A DNA stretch of 64,000 nt from Albula goreensis (Eukaryota > Chordata > Actinopteri > Albuliformes > Albulidae), in the NCBI GenBank assembly GCA_022829145.1, contig CM040747.1, positions 39,522,058-39,586,057 of the forward strand, written 5' to 3'. The notes under the pieces were generated by a model, which was not told the origin of the DNA, ran no database searches, and saw only the letters and a program-made list of their open reading frames with translations. This document shows, piece by piece, positions 22,156 through 32,755 of this stretch. Position numbers and translations under genes: made by a program. Position 1 is the stretch's first letter, and every line of letters begins with the position of its first letter.

Positions 22156-22873
22156 TGTTACGCCCTTGTTTGTGCATCTTTCCTGTCTTTCTGTTTGTTT
22201 TTCGTCTTTCTCCCGCTTTTCATTTCATACTAGGTATTCATCTTCCGTTGGTCCACCCCTGGTTATTGTGCGTCCTCATCAACCAATCCACTCTCTGTCC
22301 GTTACGCTCTGTAAAAATCTGTTTATTACCCTGTTGCATATTTGGGAAGAAGGGCAGGTAAGATATTCTGTAAATAATAATCACACTTCATACAGTCTGC
22401 TTACTCCTAGGATATCGCCTGTTAGATACACTAGGTTCGGGGCGAGTGCCACCCGCTGTGTTCGGTTTGGATAGGTCAGTCCAGTGTGGTTAGTTAGGTC
22501 TTTGTTTTTTGTGACCTATTGTTTTTGTTATTAGTTAGCTAGCTGGGTATTCACCTTAGAATAGATAAGACTGGCAATTTGGTTATTTGTGTTTCTTTTC
22601 TTTGGTGCCGCCCATAGCCCCCCCTTTTGTGTGTTTGATTTGTGTTTGTGCTGTTGTGGATTTGTTGTAAATAATTGTACATGGTGTTTATTGCCCCCTC
22701 CTTTGTAAATACCCCCAGCACAGTACACCTTGTAAATAAAGGGCACACCCCATTGTTAACACTTAACCTTTTGGTTTATTGCGTGGTTTTTCTGTCCCGG
22801 CCTCCCATTACACCACCTCCTTTTATGCTGCATTCCCCTTCCCTATACCCCTAGACGCCTCGGGGATGTAACA
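22156..22873 (+). mobile_element. Solo LTR, gypsy-like
   Basis: Begins TGTTACG and ends GATGTAACA, forming short inverted termini. It has a polyadenylation signal AATAAA at 22735-22740. Flanks AGGTA (left) and AGGAA (right) agree at four of five bases, as an old target-site duplication would. No internal retrotransposon genes, so a recombined solo LTR. ORFs within it are not genes. Confidence 0.65.
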
Positions 22874-23000
22874 AGGAAACAGTTTGTTGTGTCCCAATGG
22901 CTAACCCACATGCAAAATTTAATTATGTAACTTATGTAACGTGTACTTTATGTGTAATGTATGTAATCTTTTCTGTTACCTGTTTGTCTCTGAGTCTCAG

Positions 23001-23108
23001 CCTCTCTGGTAGCCGATGAATCTCAGCCTGACACTGAAAGGAGTCCTGGACTTGCGCCAGTGAAGAGTGCACCTGGAACGACTAAGTCTATGAAAAAGAA
23101 GCACAAAG
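23001..23108 (+). CDS. Candidate exon, Lys/Ser-rich peptide
   Basis: Acceptor-like GAGTCTCAG and donor GTAGGA frame an open stretch reading SLVADESQPDTERSPGLAP then KSAPGTTKSMKKKHK. It resembles the low-complexity serine/lysine linkers of fish immune genes, but I cannot assign a family. No neighbouring exon was confirmed. Confidence 0.25.
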
Positions 23109-25084
23109 GTAGGATTACAGGCTCAGTTCAGCCACATTGACAGTCCATCCTTCCTACAGTAGCATGGGAGTATTTTCTCCCAGTCAGCATTCAGGAAGTG
23201 GAGGCATCAGTCTGTCTTTAAAACAACATTTAAAGTAACATTCACCACTGCAACAGAGATGACACTTAGTAACAACAGAGGAATCAGTTACATGGTGGAG
23301 GTATCAGTCACAGTAGAGACGTCAGCTATAAACTGCTCCCATGTGCAAAGAAGATAAGGTTTGACCAGGCCTCTCTGCTGATGATGGAGACATCCAGCGA
23401 GACCGAGTTGATTAGAGGATGGTATCATTGATATGTTTTCTGTCTGAGAATAATATTCTCAGATTTATTGAAGCACACTGTTCTAACTACTATCCATGAC
23501 AGAGCTGGGTGAAGGGAGTGTCTGTATTTCATATCCAGTGATTATGCTCATAGATCAAAGCAGAACAAGATGTTATGAATGAAAATTATAATGTACTGCT
23601 TTTATGTACATTTATTAAATATATGGGCATGCTGTTCAAATGAGTAGACCATGTTAGATTGACAAACTGTTCATTTCTCCAAGAGTTTTATCAGTCAGAG
23701 TAGAAAGACTCTCAGACACTTCTCACCTTACACTGCTAACATTTACCTTGAGTCTGATTTATGTAGGTCTAGCTCTGAGTTAGAGCTCTAGTTCACCCAG
23801 TCTGCTTGGCTCCTTTTAATGAGCAGCCAGCCTCTGACTGTTCACCTCGTTCTCAGGCTCTTGCTGAGTCTGTTGAATTGTCTCCACACAGCAGTTCCTC
23901 TGCTTATGCCTCTGCTGGAGGAGATGATGTGGGGACAGAGGCTGAGAGTCTACCAAGGCTCTGTGCTCACGTGGCTCCTGGCCATCACCATGGAATCAAG
24001 GATGCCTCTACCTGCCAGCACACATGAGTCTCTCTCCTCTGTCTTAGGATGTCCTGATCAGCACCAGCTCCAAATAAATGCATTTGGTTACGCAGTAAGA
24101 GAGCGCCCACGCTACAGCGCTCACTATGAAATCATGCATATGATGTGAATAGCTGCAGATTACCATGAGCAAAGGGTTTGTGTTATTCCATATGGTTATC
24201 TGTTTAAAGACTGTTTGTGCTGACCTCATCAAATGAGGGCCATTTGATGCTAAGATTACAACATTCTGTTGTATGATTCAGACAAACAATATGTATTTAA
24301 TAATATCAGTCTGGGCCACATACTGATAAATAACTAGTCAGGACAGCAACGATTTTGTACTGTACTTAGACTTGATGATTTTCCACACCACAAGGGGGAG
24401 CCATCCTACTGTGATATAAGAGGGGTTATATGGTCTCTGTTTGAGAAGAAGCACAGAGACACCATAATAATGATTATGAAACACCTCTGTAGAACACGCA
24501 TCAGTCCAATGGAGGGGCCGATAGTGCCTCACTTTCACACTGTATTCAACACAAGGGACTGAGGTGGCACCCAAGTGACCGTAGTATTGTTGAGGATAAT
24601 ACAGTAACAGCTGTAAGGGTGAGGAAGAGTCAGCTCAGGTGTGAAGCTGTTGATGGAAACAGCACCGCTGTCCAATCCAGTTCAACACTACAGATCCTAA
24701 CTAGTTCAGTCTCTCTGACAGATTTAAGCTATGTTTCTAAATTATTCCTTAATTCATGTCCATACTTTCTGTCATTGAAATGTAAAAGAAGTTTACTCTT
24801 ATGGAAACATACCCAAAAAATCACATTTGATATGATGGTATTAATTGTGATTGGGAGTAATTGTGTTAAGTTCATGTTAAAGCTTTTATTGAGAGTGAAT
24901 GCAGAAAACTGCTTCATGCATGTAATACAGTTGCTAGTTTTCTGTACTGTGTTTGACTTGGATAAATTCACTTATTTTTAAAATTGTTTCATAAAACCAT
25001 AATTATTCATCCACTGGGCTTTGAACTTTTGGATGTACAGACATGAAAATGCTCAAATATTGTGTTACTTGTGAGAACATTTCT
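23109..25084. other. No gene recognised
   Basis: Several short ORFs (for example 23806-24148) have no recognisable domain, and plus-strand frames overlap each other. I see nothing I can support as a gene. Confidence 0.45.
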
Positions 25085-25220
25085 AAGTTATAACTGAACC
25101 ACTGAAGCTCAGTGTGCTGGAGCAGAACCCGTCAGTGTCCCGGGTCAGTGCCTCCCCCCTCAGCACCTGCAGTAGGTCCCAGCTGCAGCAGTGCAGTCTC
25201 TGTGCAGTCTGACTGAGGGA

Positions 25221-25248
25221 GGTTTTTGTACGGCTCTCTATCACTGTG
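25221..25248 (-). other. 12-bp-spacer RSS of V remnant 2
   Basis: On the minus strand: heptamer CACAGTG (25248-25242), 12-bp spacer (25241-25230), nonamer ACAAAAACC (25229-25221). It matches the consensus and is complementary in spacer class to the J at 1652. Confidence 0.93.
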
Positions 25249-25817
25249 TGAACACATAGCTACTGCTGATTATATGGAAACTCAGACAGTAGTAATCTCC
25301 TGCATCTTCAGCCTGGGCTCCACTGATGGTCAGAGTGAAGTCAGTCCCAGATCCACTGCCACTGAATCGATCAGGAATCCCTGAGGTACGTGATGTTGCA
25401 TCATAGATCAGGAGTTTAGGAGCTTCTCCAGGTTTCTGCTGATACCAGTTTGCGTGATAACCACTCCATTATGGACATAAACAGCCGGGCTGGTTCTACA
25501 GCTCAGGGTGACAATGTCTCCTATGAGAGCAGATTTACCAGCAGGAGTCTGAGTCACAGTCACCTGTCCTGTAGACTCTGAACAGAAGAAAAAAAAATAC
25601 TATTCATTTATCCATTGGTACATTATTATTTAATGGATATGGAACAATCAGTTGATTTTATACATTTAAAAAAAGTTATTTTTGGTTTTATAACTTCCAT
25701 TCAATTAAAATTATCATATCTGTTTGAATATTTCCAACTCTTACCCTGAATGCAGAAAGTGAGTGCCCAGATGAAGATGGTGATAAAAGTCATTGTTGCT
25801 GTGGGTTCTGTTGCCAT
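25249..25817 (-). pseudogene. Ig light-chain V segment remnant 2 (one-base frameshift)
   Basis: The most complete V. Leader exon 25745-25817 encodes MATEPTATMTFITIFIWAL and has donor GTAAGA; V exon 25249-25577 follows an acceptor GTTCAG. It has [43 protein letters not shown] and EDAGDYYC with an ISSS-rich CDR3 end, then a 12-RSS. Between the CDR1 region and the WYQQ motif (about 25461-25471) the frame shifts by one base, giving early stops. Structure and RSS are otherwise intact, so a sequencing error or a recent lesion are both possible. The kappa-like assignment rests on the framework and the RSS type. Confidence 0.88.
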
Positions 25818-25913
25818 GAAGGACAGCTCTCAGTCATCAAGTGTTAAACTCACAGGACTATAAACACTCCCAGAGCACTGAAGCATGTGCTGCCAATGCA
25901 AAGTGTCTTCTCT

Positions 25914-25921
25914 ATGCAAAT
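25914..25921 (-). promoter_or_regulatory. Ig promoter octamer of V remnant 2
   Basis: ATTTGCAT on the minus strand, 97 bp upstream of the leader ATG. Same spacing as the octamers at 20063 and 28942. Confidence 0.82.
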
Positions 25922-26159
25922 GGTCTTCCTGGGTACAGCAGGCACTTGTAGCCCAGCAGTGCTGTGGACTGGAGACTGTGGGCTGTGACAGAGAGAGTTC
26001 AACAGCAGCACCAGGACAGCAGCAGAGGTGTCAGTCACTCTGGTTTGACATAGAGTCACAGTTCACTTCACACATTAACATTTACAGAAATTACAATCAT
26101 GACATTGCAGGGTGGTTTAGAAGACCCTGCTGCTTAAAAGGGAGAGCACTATGACTGCA

Positions 26160-27140
26160 TCTGCACTGGCTGTATAAGTGAGGTGCAGATTCACTTCTGA
26201 GCTCATTTTTGGGGCTCATTGTTGACTTTTCATCAGAATCCTGTTAAGCATCTGTCTGTCTCCATGGACGAGATCCAACTTTTCAATCACTTTTCCTCTT
26301 TCAAGTTGCAGTTGTTCCTTGATTAGAATACACTGTCCTGATTTTGGCACTGTTCATTTTGACACATAAAATCATTTTGTGTGCTTGTCATTTTAGTGAT
26401 TAAAGCATCTGCAATTCTGTCATCAAGTAGTTGACCTCTTTCAAAATCTGATTGATGTCACATGTGAGGATGGTGAGCGGTCAACAAGAGAACAACACAG
26501 AAAAATAGGGTGAACGGTGACAAATTTATTAAAGTGAGAACTTAAAAAAGGAAACAAACTAAAGTAATAATGAATAAACTGTGAATATTTACAAATAAAC
26601 AACAGATGAGGCAATCAGTCCCCAAATGTCTCTTCCTTTGGCTGTATAGGGGTCCGACCTCACCCAAAGCCTTCTCCCCCTCTGACAGGGCAGGAGGGGT
26701 TAAATAAAGTTACCCAGGCCTTCTCTGCACCTCCTGCACAACAGCCAGGGACACTGAGACACAAGATTCCTGTTTCACTGATTATAATATTCCACAGAAT
26801 CAATATGACTTTACATTGAAATATGTTTCATATCAGTACATTATCACTCAGAGTAGAGTCAATCATTTTCTTGAGCTCAGAGGTGAATTGTGTGTTGTAC
26901 TGTAGCTGTATTTGATATGATATTCATATTGACTCTGGTCTGAGAGGTTGTGATGTGAAATGGCTGCACTTTATAACACACATGGTCTGTGCACTCTCCA
27001 CTGTTTATTTTCAAATGTCAACACTTCTACTCTGGTCCCAGAACAGCAGGGCCAAAAAGACAGCATCTCTCTGAGGAACAGATTATTCTGGAGTATATTA
27101 CATTTGTAAATATAATAGATTTTGCTTATCAATCCTTGAT
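26160..27140. other. No gene recognised
   Basis: Spacer between V remnant 2 and a SINE. Short ORFs have no domain. The part around 26500-26600 is A-rich and may be an old transposon end, which I cannot assign. Confidence 0.45.
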
Positions 27141-27144
27141 ATGA

Positions 27145-27330
27145 CATAATAGTCATTTAGCTGATGCTTTTATCCAAAGCAACTTGCAGATAAATAGGAT
27201 GACCAGGGGCCAGTCCCCCCTGGGAGCAATGTGGGGTTAGGGGCCTGACAGTGATGGTGGTTAAAGTGCTGGACCTCAGGGGTCTTGATCATTTATCTTA
27301 GCCACTATGCTACAGGCTACCCCTGTAAGC
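27145..27330 (-). mobile_element. tRNA-derived SINE
   Basis: On the minus strand it begins GTAGCCTGTAGCATAGTGGC (A-box-like), continues through a B-box-like GAGGTCCAGCAC and ends with the fish tail TTGGATAAAAGCATCAGC. It is similar in plan to the copy at 47786-47970 on the plus strand. It directly follows the tRNA-Ala-like sequence. Confidence 0.65.
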
Positions 27331-27337
27331 TGATGCT

Positions 27338-27410
27338 TAGAGGATGCAGGCATCGATCCCGCTACCTCTCACATGCTAAGCGAGCGCTCTACCACTTGAG
27401 CTAATCCCCC
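27338..27410 (-). tRNA. tRNA-Ala (AGC anticodon), possibly a pseudogene
   Basis: 73 nt that fold as a cloverleaf: acceptor GGGGGAT pairs with ATCCTCT with two G:U pairs, D-arm GCTCAAGTGGTAGAGC, anticodon loop TTAGCAT in a CTCGC/GTGAG stem, T-arm GGGATCGATGCC, discriminator A. This matches vertebrate tRNA-Ala(AGC). There is no T-run terminator directly 3'; the sequence passes into a SINE within 8 bp, so it could be a SINE-associated or dead copy. Confidence 0.65.
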
Positions 27411-27477
27411 GATTGATGTGCCCCTAAATGTGCCAGTGAGAATTAAAATATGTTTCGGTATTTTCTTAGGGCTTGAT

Positions 27478-27926
27478 TGTCAGTATGCGGGTCTCTTAGC
27501 CGAGGTTTGTGTTTGTTTTTCCATGTCCGTGTCTGCCACATGCTTTCGTTTTCAGTTTCCCTGTGTCAGCCCCACCCCTGCTCCCCTGCTCTCATCACCT
27601 GACAAGATTCACCTGCCTGCCTGCTCACCTGTTCCCCATTTCTCCTCATTATTCTGCCTACTTACACCCTGCCCCTTCCTGTGTTCTTTGCCAGTTTGCT
27701 CCAGTGCTTTCCCTGTCTTGTTCCTGCCTGTTTTTAATTCTCTGCCTGTTTGTTGACTTTACCTTGTTGCCTGTTGTTTTGGATTGTTTTCCTCTGGCTT
27801 CTGGCTTTGACCCTGCCTGCTCCCCGACAATGATTCTGGTTTTGTGATTTGTACTTAAGAAGTAAACACCCTTTTTGAACCTGTCCTGGTTTCATCCGCA
27901 CTTGAGTCCAAGCCTGATTTGTGACA
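27478..27926 (+). mobile_element. Solo LTR, gypsy-like
   Basis: Starts TGTCAG and ends TGTGACA. Flanks TTGAT and CTGAT agree at four of five bases, consistent with a 5-bp target duplication. Pyrimidine-rich body with no internal genes. The Pro/Cys/Ser-rich ORFs at 27418-27847 are by-products. Confidence 0.65.
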
Positions 27927-28149
27927 CTGATATTGAAAAAAGAGACATATACATACAAACTAACCCGATATTGCCCAGTGAGTAAGTTATGATATCAATA
28001 AGCAAAGCTGTGAGTCTAATATAAAATAAACTCAGTGCTATATAACCAGGGAAGACACAATTCCCATGACACAAGGCAGAAGTGATAAGAGGATTTTAAA
28101 GTTAGCACAGTAATTGCATACTGCCGAATTGATCAGAGGATTATAAAGT

Positions 28150-28390
28150 TAACACACGAATGATAAAGTTATATTTTATTACATTTTCTCATACATAGGG
28201 CAACTCAAGAGGGCGCGTTATGACCTTTCCTCCACTGAAAGGGCACTTTAGAGGACATTTTATCACATTTTCTCATGCATAGGGCAGCTCTATAGGGCAC
28301 TTCATCATGTTTTCTCATGCATAGGGGCACCCAGAGGGCACTTCTGTGGCATTTTGTAAGCAAAAGGGCACCAGAGAGTGCAACTGCCCC
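28150..28390. repeat. Local degenerate repeat
   Basis: Three or four copies of ATTTTCTCATGCATAGGGCA and AGAGGGCACTT motifs at about 60-bp spacing. No coding content. Confidence 0.6.
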
Positions 28391-28629
28391 CTGTGTTGAA
28401 TTGAAAATAACTGTTATTCTCTCTCAAGACTCAGATATCCTGACTAAAATTCAATCTCAGTATATTTGTGTATTTGATGTGAATTAGATGTATGAGAGTT
28501 GACTGAACCTCAGAAGCTCAGTGTGCTGGAGCAGAACCCCTCAGTGTCCCGGGTCAGTGCCTCCCCCCTCAGCACCTGCAGTAGGTCCCAGCTGCAGCAG
28601 TGCAGTCTCTGTGCAGTCTGACTGAGGGA

Positions 28630-28657
28630 GGTTTTTGTACGGCTCTCTATCACTGTG
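28630..28657 (-). other. 12-bp-spacer RSS of V remnant 3
   Basis: Heptamer CACAGTG (28657-28651), 12-bp spacer and nonamer ACAAAAACC (28638-28630) on the minus strand, identical to that of V remnant 2. Confidence 0.92.
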
Positions 28658-28845
28658 TGAACACCCAGCTACTGCTGATGTAGTGTAAACTCTGACAGTA
28701 GTAATCTCCTACATCTTCAGCCTGGACTCCACTGATGGTCTATTTGAATGACAATATTTTTATAAATCTCACCCTGAATGCAGAAAGCGAGTGCCCAGAT
28801 GAAGATGGTGATAAAAGTCATTGTTGCTGTGGGTTCTGTTGCCAT
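28658..28845 (-). pseudogene. Ig light-chain V segment remnant 3 (internal deletion)
   Basis: Leader exon 28773-28845 is intact. The leader intron then jumps, near 28740, straight into the last part of the V exon (GVQAEDVGDYYC and an ISSSW CDR3 end) and its RSS. The acceptor, FR1, CDR1, FR2 and most of FR3 are deleted. It retains RSS and promoter but cannot encode a V domain. Confidence 0.88.
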
Positions 28846-28941
28846 GAAGGACAGCTCTCAGTCATCAACTGTTAAACTCACAGGACTATAAACACTCCCA
28901 GAGCACTGAAGCATGTGCTGCCAATGCAAAGTGTCTTCTCT

Positions 28942-28949
28942 ATGCAAAT
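28942..28949 (-). promoter_or_regulatory. Ig promoter octamer of V remnant 3
   Basis: ATTTGCAT on the minus strand, 97 bp upstream of the leader ATG. The promoter region is nearly identical to that of V remnant 2. Confidence 0.82.
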
Positions 28950-29059
28950 GGTCTTCCTGGGTACAGCAGGCACTTGTAGCCCAGCAGTGCTGTGGACTGG
29001 AGACTGTGGGCTGTGACAGAGAGAGAGTTCAACAGCAGCACCAGGACAGCAAGGAACTG

Positions 29060-29845
29060 ATTTTTGGGATTTCACTGTCATGTCCAGGGTATATGTTGCA
29101 CATAAAAATGCACTTTAACTTATGCAATTATGTTCTATGATAATTTGCATATGCCAATTCTGAATATTAATTAGAAAGACAGCAGAACAACATCCAATAG
29201 GGGACGTGTTAATCATATGTGTCTCAATCTTTAGAATCTTCTTCTTCATACTTTCACTCTCTTTATCTATCTTTGCTTTTTATCACGTTACCTAAAACCC
29301 TCTGGCTTCAAGTATCAGTTTGATATTTGATTAACTCTCCTCTTTGTGAGAAACACAGGTCACTGCACTCCACATGAAAACATTTAACCAGCAACATGTG
29401 AGCTGTGATGAAGATGGACATACAGAACCCAGTGCTCACCAAAGATTATCAGAAGCACCTGGTTTTATTACTGACACAGTAGCTTTGAAAGGGATGGGAG
29501 CAGAGCAGCTCTGTGTCCTGAGTAAAAGGACTGGATCAGGGGAAAGTCTTGATGAGCTGAGTTAAGCTATATAAACCATGATATAAACCATTAGCAGGGA
29601 GTGAGAGGCACCATTACCTGAGTGTGGAATAAATGAAGAGTCTTAAGACATCTCATGGCAAAAATAAGTCCACACTCTGTTTAGGGCTGTAAGGCTGTTT
29701 AATGATCATGCAGTATGACTGCAGTGTAGCTGGGTTTATTCTGCTGGGGGTGTGCTCTGGGAGGTACAGGGCTGGAGCTCTGCAGGTGGATGGGTGCTGG
29801 AGGGGCCCTGGGGGGCTGGGCAGTGCTGTGAGGCTGGTGTGGACT
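29060..29845. other. No gene recognised
   Basis: A 63-codon plus-strand ORF at 29374-29565 has no recognisable domain. The right part (from about 29700) is probably the 3' side of the LINE ORF below. Confidence 0.45.
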
Positions 29846-30359
29846 TTAAGGGTGGTGAACCGTGGCGCAGGGGGGCTGCACCCTGACTCGGGCTCGATTG
29901 ATGGTGCGTGGGGGGCTGAGTGGGTTACAGCCCAATGCTACGTCTTTTAGACTTTTAGCAAAGAGCTTCACACCCTCATGGTGTAAATGCTGCCCATCGT
30001 AGAGGTGCCATGGGCTGATGGTGGGGTGGTGAGCCAGGTGCAGCACGTCCTCTGGCCATCTCCACATTGATGTCTCTGATCACATGGGGGGAGACGTCGG
30101 TGCGGGGCAGCAGGGTGGAGATGATCACCCGGCTATCAGGAGACTCCTGGGAGGCTCTCTCGGCTCCCCTCCTCTCTGCGCTGGCGGTGTTGTGGTGCAG
30201 GCGATGCAGGTCATTGGTCTCAGTGAGTGCTCTACAGTCTCTACAGCTTGTGGTCTCCTCTGATGTACATGAGACATGTGCAACAGATGGGCTCTGTCTC
30301 CCTTCTGTGGTCAGTGTATGTAATGGCAGCTTGTTTGAGGCGTGAACTATAGCTTCCAT
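29846..30359 (-). pseudogene. SGNH-esterase-like ORF of a LINE (L2/CR1-type ORF1)
   Basis: Two overlapping frames with a frameshift near 30040. Recognisable parts are RVIISTLLPRTDVSPHVIRD and YDGQHLHHEGVKLFAKSLKD. The DxxH in the second block (DGQH) is the catalytic Asp-His block of the SGNH hydrolase fold. Some fish L2/CR1 LINEs carry an esterase-like ORF1, and this fits that family. The N-terminal catalytic serine block is missing or degraded. A truncated retrotransposon piece, not a host esterase. Confidence 0.65.
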
Positions 30360-30608
30360 TTTGCTATTGTAGTGTCATGACATTTGGGGCAATAGTGGTG
30401 GTCTGTCTCCCCCCGGTGCAAACTGTATGTAATGGCAGCTTTTGTGACATCGAATCGAACTTCAGTAGACTGAGTGGCTTCAAAAAGATGTATACTACAT
30501 ATGAATGCCATTATTTAAAAAAGGTTTTTCATATAACCACTCTTATTCATCCATGGGACTTTATAAGTATTGCATGTACAGACAATGCTCAGTGTATTTG
30601 ATGAGAGA

Positions 30609-30690
30609 TTATCTGAGAGTTATAACTGAACCACTGAAGCTCAGTGTGCTGGAGCAGAACCCCTCAGTGTCCCGGGTCAGTGCCTCTCTG
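30609..30690 (-). pseudogene. Ig V remnant 4: 3' flank only
   Basis: About 80 bp matching the sequence found just 3' of V remnants 2 and 3 (25085-25165 and 28505-28585), including GCTCAGTGTGCTGGAGCAGA. The V exon, RSS and leader are gone; the homology stops abruptly. It marks a fourth unit of the duplicated cluster. Confidence 0.7.
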
Positions 30691-30699
30691 GTGCCTCAT

Positions 30700-31645
30700 A
30701 TACGTTCCAGGACTTGTGCTTCTTTGAAAGTCGGCCCTGTAGTGCTTGTGCATTGCTTCTGACAAGCAGCTTATTTAGCTTTGCAGAACCAGGTGTTTGG
30801 CAGCTTGATGCAAGCGATGCCTTAAATCAAGAACTGAAAAGCCCAACAATGCAGCACAGACACTGGGCATGAACTGAGCACTCATACAAAAATATTTTTT
30901 CACACCTTTGATGAGTGTGAACAGGCTGAGGGATTGGCAGCGGATGGGCATTTCTCCCCATTTTATTTGACCCACATACCCACACCAGCCGCAAACATGG
31001 CATCTGCCCGTTTTCACTACTGACTTTATCCCGTTCCTCCTAGGGCAACAGTGTACATGAATTAAGACAAAGAATTAAAAGAGCTTTTATAAAAAGATTT
31101 GTATAAAATATAAAAAAATTCAATAATCAATAAACATATAAACAAAATATAGCTATACCCAATACACACAATACAACCGAATACACATTATATATATGAA
31201 ACATATATATATAATATATAAAACATATAAATATATATTTTCTCCTTTGTCTGTTATGGACCAGCATATTAACAGTAGAAACAATATTTGGAAGAACAGA
31301 TTGTTGTATGATATTGAGTCTTGTCCTCAATGGCACAAGACAAAATGGGTTGTCATGACAGTTATGTTTTAATCACGTTTAGCAGATGCCCTCAAGCACA
31401 GAAACTTCTGTTTCTAAAGTTGGATGTTTATTGGAGCAATCTGGGTCACATGCCTTGCTTAAGGGTACAACAGCAGTGCCTACCTGAGAATCAAACCCTG
31501 TATCACTAAGTTTGACCTGCTGCAACATAACCATTACACTACACTACTGACATATGTGTGTCAGATTAAATAACATGTTCAATTGGTGCATTTCAGGGTT
31601 GCAAATGAGACACAAGACTATGAAATATATACTGAGCTGCACCAT
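30700..31645. other. No gene recognised
   Basis: AT-rich spacer with a TA-rich tract at 31180-31240. A likely poly(A) signal for the NLR gene (AATAAA on the minus strand near 31430) is possible but unsupported. Confidence 0.4.
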
Positions 31646-31649
31646 TTGC

Positions 31650-31830
31650 AGGCAGCATGGTGGCTCAGTGGTTAGCACTGTGGCCTCACAGTTTCAGTGG
31701 GCAGGCACAATGGGCAGCAGTCCCTGTGTTGAGCTTGCATGTGTTTGCCTGGGTTTTGGAAGTGCTCATCTGTCCAGGGTGTCTCCCTGTCCCTTGCCCA
31801 ATTCATGCTGGGATAGGCTCCAGGGATAGG
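31650..31830 (+). mobile_element. DANA-like SINE, degenerate
   Basis: Starts GGCAGCATGGTGGCTCAGTG, continues with TTAGCACTGTGGCCTCACAG, and ends near GCTGGGATAGGCTCCAGG. These are hallmark blocks of a widespread fish tRNA-derived SINE class. Many substitutions, so old. Confidence 0.55.
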
Positions 31831-31831
31831 A

Positions 31832-32080
31832 TCAGTGTGTCAGAGTCAGATACAGTGTAGAAGGACAGAGTGCTGGCTGGATGGTCAACACACTCTCCTA
31901 CTCTGTACACACACACTCCTACTCTGGGATAGGGGATCCATACACTCCAAACCCAGCACAGAGGGGTGTGTATGTTTGTGTGTGACTCTACTCCACTTGG
32001 CACAGAGACACTGAGGTATTATACCAACACACTCTAAACCCAGCACAGAGGGGTGTGTGTGTGTGTGTGTGTGAGTGACT
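31832..32080 (-). repeat. Tandem fragments of the B30.2 exon 3' end
   Basis: Three copies of AAACCCAGCACAGAGGGGTG occur at 31951, 32037 and 32130 (the last inside the exon). The block 31832-31930 also repeats exon sequence 32187-32290, encoding [16 protein letters not shown] on the minus strand. These are partial duplications of the last 40-90 codons, placed just past the stop codon. Confidence 0.8.
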
Positions 32081-32664
32081 CTACTCCAGTTGGCATAGGG
32101 ACACTGAGGTGTTAGATCTCCGTACTCCAAACCCAGCACAGAGGGGTGTGTGTTCAGTGAAGCTGGCATGGAATCTGTGCAGGAGGGTCAGTGTGTCAGA
32201 GTCAGAGACACTGTAGAAGGACAAAGAGCTGGCCGGACGGTCCACACACACTCCTACTCTGTACACACACACTCCTACTCTACGGTAGGGGGAGGGGGGG
32301 GTAGGTATGCGTGTTTCATTCTTGTTGTGCCAGACAGAGTATCTGTGTTTAGAGCAGTCAAGCCTCCAGGAGTTTTTATTCCCTCCAAACACACAGTCAT
32401 CACCCCCTCCCTTCCTGCTGATTCCTTTATATGTCACTGCTATAGAAACCCATCCCCACTCAGACTCACTCCACTCAGCCTCCCAGTAACAGCAGCGTCC
32501 AGACAGACTCTCTCTGCACAAAACCTGGGGCCACCAGTCAAATCTCTCTGGATGATCAGGATATGGCTGCTGCTCTCTCCCTGTGCGTGTCACCTTCCTG
32601 TTCCCCTCAGACAGGGACAGATCTCTGCTCACTGTGTTTGGATCCAGTGTGGGCTGACAGCCAT
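32081..32664 (-). CDS. NLR exon 10: PRY-SPRY (B30.2) domain and stop
   Basis: Acceptor GGTTTGCAG. Begins [11 protein letters not shown] then [13 protein letters not shown] (PRY), [31 protein letters not shown] (SPRY core), NSWRLDC and ends SVSLCQLE with TAG. Typical B30.2 landmarks (LDP, WEAE/WEVE, W-rich core) are present and the length of about 194 residues is normal. A run of CA-derived CVYRVGVCV is a small internal repeat. The domain would be the ligand-binding end of the protein. Confidence 0.9.
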
Positions 32665-32717
32665 CTGCAAACCAGACACATCAATGAGATTATCATTATT
32701 AATATTCATCTCATTAT

Positions 32718-32755
<38 letters not shown>

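Noticed and set aside
27418..27847. Pro/Cys/Ser-rich 112-codon ORFs
   Set aside because: They lie inside a solo LTR with target-duplication-like flanks.
29702..30345. Plus-strand ORFs opposite the SGNH-like sequence
   Set aside because: They are shadows of the minus-strand esterase-like frame.
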